Source: DAOTUL01 sp034437435
GTDB taxonomy: Bacteria; Chloroflexota; Anaerolineae; Aggregatilineales; Phototrophicaceae
DNA length: 46,163 nucleotides
Reading direction: 5' to 3'
Assembly (NCBI GenBank): GCA_964417785.1
Contig: CAYQJO010000006.1
Coordinates: forward strand, 1 to 46,163
A program made the position numbers and the translations under genes. The notes beneath the pieces were generated by a model. It made no database searches. It saw only the letters and a program-made list of their open reading frames with translations, and was not told the origin of the DNA. Below, one piece after another: positions 33,233 through 40,081 of this stretch. Every line of letters begins with the position of its first letter. Position 1 is the first letter of the stretch.

Positions 33233-34228
33233 TCAGTTCAGATGCGCGATCACCTGATCGGTGAACGCCTCGGTACCGATCCCTTTCTCCGGATTGATGT
33301 CCACCGTAAAGTACCCGTCTTCCAGGGTGGCCCGTACCGCCCGTTGGATGCGGTCGGCTTCCGCACGGCGATTCCAATGATGGCGCAGCAGCAAAGCGAC
33401 ACTCAAAATCGCTGCGGTCGGATTGGCGATTCCCTGGCCGGCGATGTCGGGAGCCGAACCATGTACCGGCTCGGCGATGGCGGCCCCATCACCCAGGCTG
33501 AGCGTCGGCACCAACCCCAGGCCACCGCCCCAGGCTGCCGCCATATCCGAAAGGATGTCACCATACATGTTGGATGTCAGGATCATATCGAAGCGTGTAG
33601 GGTCTTTGACCATCCAGTACGCTGCGGTATCCACCAGCAGTTCATCGGTGATGATCTCCGGGTAATGGTCGGCCACTTCCAGCGCCACCCGTCGGAACAG
33701 ACCGTCGGAACGTGGCATGATGTTGGCTTTGTGGACGATGGTGACTTTCTCGCGGTTGGCACGGCGGGCAAGCTGGTAGGTCATATGCGCCACCCGCTCG
33801 GTTGCACTGCGCGTCACCATGCGGTGAACCATGCTGCCCTCATTCATTTCGTCAATGGAATACAAACCTTCCAGGTTTTCGCGCACGACCACCAGGTCCA
33901 CCCCGGCACGCGCTGTCGTCACCGGCAAATACCGCGTCGGACGCAAACTGGCATAGGTTTCCAGGATGCGATGCAGTTGTGTAACCGGCTCAAAATATCC
34001 CTCGACCGGGTAAGAGGGGGAATCGGCAGCACCCACCAGCACGGCACGGCATTGCTTAGCCAGATCAATCGTCGCCTGTGGCAGCGGGGTTCCCTGCTTC
34101 TGAAGACAATCAAAACCCGCATTTGCCCGGTGAATGATCACAGCGGGCAGCACGGCTTGCAGCACACGCACGGCAGCAGGAATCACCTCATACCCGATAC
34201 CATCACCTTCAATGACACACAATTCCAC
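33233..34228 (-). CDS. Isocitrate/isopropylmalate-type dehydrogenase
   Basis: Metal-dependent beta-decarboxylating dehydrogenase of 331 residues. It shows IEGDGIGYEVIPAAVRVL at the N-terminus, ASLRPTRYLP (substrate Arg region), VVRENLEGLYS, catalytic Tyr/Lys regions (IVHKANIMPRSDGLF), DMILTSNMYGDILSDMAAAWGGGLGLVP and EPVHGSAPDIAGQGIANPTA. The exact acid (isopropylmalate, isocitrate, homoisocitrate or tartrate) cannot be fixed from this. GTG start at 34228 with GGAGG nine bases upstream. The Argonaute begins immediately downstream. No leu genes are nearby. Confidence 0.9.
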   Translation of the reverse strand: MELCVIEGDGIGYEVIPAAVRVLQAVLPAVIIHRANAGFDCLQKQGTPLPQATIDLAKQCRAVLVGAADSPSYPVEGYFEPVTQLHRILETYASLRPTRYLPVTTARAGVDLVVVRENLEGLYSIDEMNEGSMVHRMVTRSATERVAHMTYQLARRANREKVTIVHKANIMPRSDGLFRRVALEVADHYPEIITDELLVDTAAYWMVKDPTRFDMILTSNMYGDILSDMAAAWGGGLGLVPTLSLGDGAAIAEPVHGSAPDIAGQGIANPTAAILSVALLLRHHWNRRAEADRIQRAVRATLEDGYFTVDINPEKGIGTEAFTDQVIAHLN

Positions 34229-34325
34229 GGCCCGTAGCCTCCAAGATCAAAAATGTCTCTTTTTAACTCTAGTTTGACATTTACACAGGCCGTCAGTGTT
34301 CTCTATTGTCCCACAAGTTACCGGG

Positions 34326-36440
34326 TCATGGCAAATCGACTTCTAATCCGGCGCTGTCTTGCATGAAAATGTACTGGCTGTCGATCAGATCATCGTCCGG
34401 GGCTGGTTCGAGCAACTGGTATGTGCGGTCGGATTGAAGCTGCCACACGCGCACATTGGCGTGTAAATCGGTTGCCAGAATACGCAAGACTTTCTCCTGC
34501 AAGTGCGGGTCCAGCACCGGATAAACTGTCTCTACCCGATTGTACAGATTGCGCCGCATCAAATCCGCACTGCCGGCGTAAATGCGCTGGTCGGATGGCG
34601 CGTTCTGGAAGTAGTAAATTCGTGGGTGTTCCAGGAAGCGCCCGATGATGCTGCGCACGCGGATATTCTCGCTGACGCCGGGAACGCCGGGGCGCAAACA
34701 GCAGAACCCGCGCACGATCAGGTCGATCTGCACGCCCGCCTGTGATGCCTCGTAAAGCTTCTGGATGATCACATCTTCTTCAAGTTGATTCATCTTGAAG
34801 ACCAGGCGGGCAGGCTGACCTTCGTGGGCGGCCCGGATTTCGTTGTCGATCAGGTCCAGCAGCGTCGCCTGGAGATATTCAGGAGCCACCAGCAGCCGCT
34901 TGTAGCTGGTGTTAGGGGCATAGCCAGTCAGACGATTGAACAGACGGGTGGCGTCCTCTGCCAGTTCTGGATTGGTGGTAAACACCCCCAGATCGCTGTA
35001 GAGGCGGGCAGTGGAGGCGTTGTAATTGCCGGTTCCCAGATGAACATAACGGCGCAGCCTATCGCCCTCTTTGCGCACCACCATCGCTATTTTGGCGTGC
35101 GTCTTCACTGGCAGCTTTTCCACACCGTAGGTGACATGTACGCCCTGGTGTTCCAGCGCCCGCGCCCATTCCAGATTGTTTTCTTCGTCAAATCGGGCCT
35201 TCAGTTCTACCAGCACCGCAACCTGCTTATCGTTCTCGCGGGCCTCCATGAGGGCCTGAACCACCGGCGAATTCTTGCCTACCCGGTACAACGTCGCCTT
35301 GATCGCCAGCACCTGCGGATCACGCGAAGCCACCCGGAAAAACTCCTCGACGGGCGTAAACGAATCGTAAGGATGGTGAACCATGATGTCGTGCTGGCGG
35401 ATGGCGGCGAAAATATCGGCGTCCTGCGGCAGCAGTTCCGGGAAGCGCGGCACATAGGGTGGGAACTTCAGGTTGGGACGGTCCACATTTATCAATTCGA
35501 ATAAACTGGCGGACCCCAACGCTCCGTCGAGCATATAGACATCCCGTTCTTGATTGACGTGTAGTTCGTCTATAAGCCGGTCCAGCATCATTTTGGTGAT
35601 GCTGGTGGGGACGGTCAGGCGTACCACCGAGCCAAAACGCCGTTCACGCACGCTGGCCTCAATGATGACGCTCAAGTCCAGCAGCTCTTCTTCTTTTTCA
35701 TTCTCGTAATCAATATCGGCGTTGCGCGTCACGCGGAAGGGGTACTTCTCCACCACCTCCATGCCAGGGAAGAGCAAATCCAGGTTCTCCATGATCGCAT
35801 CTTCCACCCAAAAGAAGTGATCGCTGCACTCCTTGTGGTTGGCATATTTATGCATGACCATGCCCAGATCAACCAGACGTGGCAGCGCCTCTGGCACCTT
35901 GATGCGCACAAAATCCAGGTGTTCATGACCGTGACGGCGCAAATATACACCGATGTTCAGACTCAAATTGGAGATAAACGGAAATGGCCGGGCGTGATCG
36001 GCGGCCAGCGGTGTCAGCACCGGAAACACTTCCTCATAGAAATAGGCCCGCACCGCTTCTAGTTGGTGCGGTTTAAGGTCTTCCATTCTGTAAATGTAGA
36101 CATCGTGTTCTTCAAGCTGGGCGATCAACTCGAACATAATCTTGCGCTGGGCAGCCAGCAGATCAACCACCCGCTGCCGAATTTCATCCAGAAGCTCACC
36201 GGCGGTGTAGCCGTCGGGCCGGGTACTCTTGATACCGAGCTTGAGCTTCTGCACATAGGACGCCACACGCACCATATAGAACTCATCGAGATTGTTGGCG
36301 ACGATGGCGACGAACTTTAACCGTTCCAGCAAAGGCAGAGTCTCATCTTCAGCCAGGGTCAACACGCGCCGGTTGAAATCGACGGTACTCAGTTCGCGGT
36401 TGGTGAAGGTTTCTGGGGTCAGAGATGGCAGGTTTGTCAA
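34326..36440 (-). CDS. ppk1: Polyphosphate kinase 1
   Basis: Reversibly transfers the terminal phosphate of ATP to polyphosphate. 704 residues, typical. N-terminal NRELSTVDFNRRVL; the autophosphorylated histidine in VHLGTGNYN is His467; second active-site His605 lies in EHPRIYYF. The start is a TTG at 36440, directly abutting the TAA of the cyclase gene, with GGAG nine bases upstream inside that gene; no in-frame ATG occurs before conserved sequence. So ppk1 is translated as the third gene of the cyclase operon. Confidence 0.96.
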   Translation of the reverse strand: MTNLPSLTPETFTNRELSTVDFNRRVLTLAEDETLPLLERLKFVAIVANNLDEFYMVRVASYVQKLKLGIKSTRPDGYTAGELLDEIRQRVVDLLAAQRKIMFELIAQLEEHDVYIYRMEDLKPHQLEAVRAYFYEEVFPVLTPLAADHARPFPFISNLSLNIGVYLRRHGHEHLDFVRIKVPEALPRLVDLGMVMHKYANHKECSDHFFWVEDAIMENLDLLFPGMEVVEKYPFRVTRNADIDYENEKEEELLDLSVIIEASVRERRFGSVVRLTVPTSITKMMLDRLIDELHVNQERDVYMLDGALGSASLFELINVDRPNLKFPPYVPRFPELLPQDADIFAAIRQHDIMVHHPYDSFTPVEEFFRVASRDPQVLAIKATLYRVGKNSPVVQALMEARENDKQVAVLVELKARFDEENNLEWARALEHQGVHVTYGVEKLPVKTHAKIAMVVRKEGDRLRRYVHLGTGNYNASTARLYSDLGVFTTNPELAEDATRLFNRLTGYAPNTSYKRLLVAPEYLQATLLDLIDNEIRAAHEGQPARLVFKMNQLEEDVIIQKLYEASQAGVQIDLIVRGFCCLRPGVPGVSENIRVRSIIGRFLEHPRIYYFQNAPSDQRIYAGSADLMRRNLYNRVETVYPVLDPHLQEKVLRILATDLHANVRVWQLQSDRTYQLLEPAPDDDLIDSQYIFMQDSAGLEVDLP

Positions 36441-38249
36441 TTAGCTGTCTCCCATATCGCGCAACAAATCGGCTAACTCCGGATCGATGAACAGCGGGCC
36501 GGTTTTGGACCCCTGCTTCCGCTTGATGACCCGGTAAACACGGGGGATGTCGGTTCGGCCTTTGGTCTTCTCCGGTACCCGTTCTTCGCAGTCAAAGTGA
36601 TCTTTGACCATCTCGTAGGTCGCCTCGCTGATGATGATCTCACCGGCATGGGCGTTGCTTTCCAGGATTTTGGCAATGCTGTTGGCATCGCCCAATGCGG
36701 CAAACTCCTGCCGGTCCGGGCTGCCGACATTGCCCAAAAAGGCCGATCCGGTGTGAATGCCCACACCATAATACAAGCGCTGTTCTTCCGGCATGACCTC
36801 ATGCAGAGCAAACAGGTCGTACATAAGGTTCATGGCCGCCCGTACCGCCCGCATCGGGTGATCGTTCTGCGGATTTAACTGGGTGTTGAACAGGCCTGTC
36901 ACCGCATCACCCATGTACTTGTCCACGATTCCTTCATAGAGATTGATCGCATCGCTCGCCAGACTCAGATAATTGTTGATAATCTGCATCACCTGTTCTG
37001 GCTGCAACCGCTCGCTGAAGGTGGTAAAGCCGCGCACATCGGCAGCGATCACCGTGATCTCGCGCTCCTCACCGATGACGTCCTCAATGCTGGCAAAATT
37101 ATCCACCAGCGCACCCGGCAGATAGCGCCGAAGTTCACGAAGCTGTGCTTCACGCGATTTTTGCTCGGTGAGATCATCCAGCACCAGCGCCATACCCTGA
37201 CTGTCGCCGGTCTCAGCATCGCGCAGCAAACTGATAATCAGGTTCCAGGTGCGCTCTTCCCCCTGGATCACCGGGTAACATTCGACGACCCGCTGCACAC
37301 CATCACGCCAGACCTGCTCCAATATGGACACAAATTCGTTGCCGAGCGGCGGCAACACCTCACGAAGCTGATGGCCTACGACGGCATCGTCCTGGCGTAA
37401 AATGGCGATGGCAGCCGCATTGCAGGTGTTGATGACGCCGTGATTGTCCAGTGTGATGACCCCGTTGACGATGGAGTCAAAGATGTTGTCCATCAGGTCA
37501 CGCATTTCGGTCAACTGGGCGAGCTGCTGGCGAGCCGTCTCGAACAGCCGTGCGTTCTCGATGGCGACACCGGCCTGATTGGCGAAGGCGGCCAGCAGGT
37601 CACGGTCGGTCGCCTGGAACAGACCGGCCAACACCCGGTTATCGCAGTATACGACGCCGATCACCTCATCACGCACCTTCAACGGCACGGCCAGAATACT
37701 GCGTAGGGCAAAGCCGACGATACTTTGCTGGCCCCGGTAGCGGTCGTCCTGGCTGGCGTTATCGGTCAGAACCGGCTCGCCGGTCTGCGCCACCTCGTTG
37801 ACGATGGTCTTGCTGACGATCAACTCGTTGCGGCCACCACTCTGATCGGCAAGCTGGGCGGTATCCAGCCCTCGCGCCACCTGGAACTGATCGAACACGC
37901 CCGTCTGGCGGTTCTTCAGCACGATATAGCCGCGTTCAGCCCCCGTCAGGTTGATGACGGTATCCATCACCTGATTGAGAACCGCTTCGGTTTCCAGCGA
38001 AGAGTTAATCAGCGCGGTGGTATCGGCCAGCGCCCGAAGCTGGCGCAGTTCGATATAGGTGTTGGTCAACTGGCGCGACAGCACATCAATCCGTCTCCGC
38101 AGCAACTGCAAATTGTCTAGCGCACCGGAAGGCAGGGTCATACCGCGCTGCTGCAACTGGTCACGCTGGCTGCGCAGCAGCTCGATGACGTTGTCTACCT
38201 GGTCGGTCAGTTGGCGGACACGGCCTACTCTGGTTTCGTCGTTCGACAT
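36441..38249 (-). CDS. GAF-PAS class III nucleotidyl cyclase, metal-Asp half (lacks Asn/Arg)
   Basis: 602 residues: N-terminal coiled coil (about 10-65), GAF domain (about 75-225; LKVRDEVIGVVYCDN), PAS domain (about 245-370; VNGVITLDNHGVINTCN), then class III cyclase domain from 395. Both metal-binding aspartates are present, Asp404 (ADVRGFT) and Asp448 (KYMGDAV). The transition-state pair is not: in GDANSIAKILE the canonical Asn is Ser524 and the canonical Arg is Ile528. The adenine-selecting Lys is Asp. A homodimer should therefore be inactive. ATG overlaps the TGA of the partner gene by one base (TGATG). See the heterodimer finding. Confidence 0.92.
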   Translation of the reverse strand: MSNDETRVGRVRQLTDQVDNVIELLRSQRDQLQQRGMTLPSGALDNLQLLRRRIDVLSRQLTNTYIELRQLRALADTTALINSSLETEAVLNQVMDTVINLTGAERGYIVLKNRQTGVFDQFQVARGLDTAQLADQSGGRNELIVSKTIVNEVAQTGEPVLTDNASQDDRYRGQQSIVGFALRSILAVPLKVRDEVIGVVYCDNRVLAGLFQATDRDLLAAFANQAGVAIENARLFETARQQLAQLTEMRDLMDNIFDSIVNGVITLDNHGVINTCNAAAIAILRQDDAVVGHQLREVLPPLGNEFVSILEQVWRDGVQRVVECYPVIQGEERTWNLIISLLRDAETGDSQGMALVLDDLTEQKSREAQLRELRRYLPGALVDNFASIEDVIGEEREITVIAADVRGFTTFSERLQPEQVMQIINNYLSLASDAINLYEGIVDKYMGDAVTGLFNTQLNPQNDHPMRAVRAAMNLMYDLFALHEVMPEEQRLYYGVGIHTGSAFLGNVGSPDRQEFAALGDANSIAKILESNAHAGEIIISEATYEMVKDHFDCEERVPEKTKGRTDIPRVYRVIKRKQGSKTGPLFIDPELADLLRDMGDS

Positions 38250-39961
38250 CAGGCTCTAAACACCTCGTAGATTCGCGTTTTTTGTCGCCGGCCTTTGACC
38301 TGAATCGGGTCCAGTTCAGCCAGCCGAATAGCGGTTGTGTCGATCTGTGCGGCTGTGTCCTCACTGATGATAATCTGCCCACCGGTGGTGTTCTCTTCGA
38401 TCCGCTTCGACAGGTTGATTGTATCCCCGATGGCGGTGAATTCACGCCGGTTGAGACTGCCGACATTGCCCAGTGTTGCCACACCGGTGTTAACACCCAC
38501 CCGGTAAAAATGCGGATTCGGGGCGATGCCCAGTTCATTGTAAAGTTGCATAAACGCTTCGCGCAGACTCAACGCCGTTTCGACCGCCCGCGCCGCATGA
38601 TCCGCCATCGGGTTCAACTGCGAATTGAACAGGATCATGATCTCGTTACCCATGTATTTGTCGATCACGCCCTTATGATCGTGGATGCAGGCGGTCGCTT
38701 TCGTCAGATAGATGTTCAACTGCTCCATGATCTGCTGCGGGCGAAAATCGGCGGGAAAGGTCTCCACCGGGCGTGCATCGACAAACATGCAGGTGACTTC
38801 GCGCCGCTCACCACCGAGATCAATCTGCGAAATCGTATCAATGTTATCCACCATCTCCGGCGGCAGGTAGCGACGCATCATGCTGAACAACTGGTCGCGC
38901 TGGCGACTTTCAGTCAGATCGTCCATTACCACCGCCACACCCTGGGCATCTCGCAGTGGGCTGAGCTTCATACTGACGGCGATGCGTCCGCGATGCTGGA
39001 CTTCCAGTTCCGCTTCGAGCATCTGCCAGGTACGGTGCTTGCGAACTTCCGCCAGATAATTATCCAGTTCGGTACTGACACCAGGAATCACGTTGCCCAA
39101 CCATTGGCCGATAGCCTCATCGGGCTGGCGCTCCAGAATAGCCGCCGCCGCCTTGTTGAAGGTGGTCACACGGTGCGCATCGTCGGTCGTCATGATTCCG
39201 CTACCGATGGAAGCGAACACGTTGTCCATCAAGGCTTTCATCTCGCCAATTTCGGCCAGCGACCGCTGGATGCTCTCGTACAGTCGGGCATTTTCGATGG
39301 CGACCGATGCCTGATTGGCGAACGCCGACAACAGATTTTTCTCGCGCTCAGTGAACACACCTGACCGGAGACGATTGTCAACATAGACCACGCCCAGAAC
39401 GCGGCCCCTGTACTTCAGCGGCACACACAACACCGACCGCAGCGACATCTGGGCGATGCTGGCTCCCTCTTGCAGCCGGTTATCTTTATAGGCGTTATCG
39501 GCCAGCAGCGGTTCGCCGGTTTCCAGAACTTCGTTGAGAATGGTCAGGCTGATCTGTGGTGTCGTATGGGGTATCACCCCGCTCTCACGCATCACCCGGT
39601 AGTCCAGGTCGCCGGTATCGGGATCGACCAGGATGATATAGCCGCGTTCGGCGTCGGTCAGATGGATAACTACATCCATCGCCTGATCGAACACCTGGCC
39701 GGGGTTCAGCGTGGAGTTAATCAACGCCGATGTCGACGTCAAAGAACGCAACTGGCCCAGTTCAGTCTGCTCGTTTACAATATCAGTCTCAAGATTGCCA
39801 ACACCGCTGGATAACGAATCAATCGCGCTGAGAACCAGTGGTGGTAGAGACATGCCTCTTGTCTTGAGAATGTCGCGCTGACTACGCAGCGAAACCGCTG
39901 TTTCTTCTATGATCGATTTGATCTGTCGGAGTTCACGAATCAGGTTTGTTTGTTCAGCCAT
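38249..39961 (-). CDS. GAF-PAS class III nucleotidyl cyclase, Asn/Arg half (lacks second metal Asp)
   Basis: 570 residues with the same coiled-coil, GAF, PAS, cyclase layout as its downstream partner. It keeps Asn516 and Arg520 (GDTINLSKRIE) and the first metal aspartate Asp395 (FVDARP, though the usual RGF is RPV). The second metal aspartate is Asn439 (KYMGNEI), which I confirmed at codon level (AAC). A homodimer should not coordinate both metals. Start at 39961 (MAEQTNLIREL) with GAGGA upstream; a longer frame of nine residues would overlap the promoter. First gene of the cyclase-ppk1 operon, divergent from the permease. Confidence 0.92.
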   Translation of the reverse strand: MAEQTNLIRELRQIKSIIEETAVSLRSQRDILKTRGMSLPPLVLSAIDSLSSGVGNLETDIVNEQTELGQLRSLTSTSALINSTLNPGQVFDQAMDVVIHLTDAERGYIILVDPDTGDLDYRVMRESGVIPHTTPQISLTILNEVLETGEPLLADNAYKDNRLQEGASIAQMSLRSVLCVPLKYRGRVLGVVYVDNRLRSGVFTEREKNLLSAFANQASVAIENARLYESIQRSLAEIGEMKALMDNVFASIGSGIMTTDDAHRVTTFNKAAAAILERQPDEAIGQWLGNVIPGVSTELDNYLAEVRKHRTWQMLEAELEVQHRGRIAVSMKLSPLRDAQGVAVVMDDLTESRQRDQLFSMMRRYLPPEMVDNIDTISQIDLGGERREVTCMFVDARPVETFPADFRPQQIMEQLNIYLTKATACIHDHKGVIDKYMGNEIMILFNSQLNPMADHAARAVETALSLREAFMQLYNELGIAPNPHFYRVGVNTGVATLGNVGSLNRREFTAIGDTINLSKRIEENTTGGQIIISEDTAAQIDTTAIRLAELDPIQVKGRRQKTRIYEVFRA

Positions 39962-39986
39962 ACAAAAATTCCTCGAATTCTTCCCC

Positions 39987-39992
39987 ATTATA
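39987..39992 (-). promoter_or_regulatory. -10 element of the cyclase-ppk1 operon
   Basis: Minus-strand TATAAT (perfect), 25 bases upstream of the ATG at 39961, leaving room for the GAGGA site. The -35 region (around TTCGTG) is poor, suggesting an activator or a weak promoter. Confidence 0.5.
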
Positions 39993-40081
39993 CACAGGGA
40001 TATTTCGTTACACGAATACGATTGTCACCACTGGTATCGAATTCGCGTATATCAGATAGTTACCGGCCCGAGGAAAAGTCG

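Noticed and set aside
31229..34228. CRISPR array or Cas genes near the Argonaute
   Set aside because: No regularly spaced repeats and no Cas motifs on either strand in the window.
33173..34237. Open frame of 354 codons on the plus strand
   Set aside because: Antisense to the dehydrogenase, which has clear family motifs.
36441..38249. Downstream cyclase as a plain decayed pseudoenzyme
   Set aside because: The metal site is perfectly kept while only the Asn/Arg side is lost, and the neighbour shows the reverse pattern; decay alone would not be so selective.
38282..39364. Open frame of 360 codons on the plus strand
   Set aside because: Antisense to the Asn/Arg-type cyclase; low-complexity His/Gln/Arg-rich translation typical of a shadow frame.
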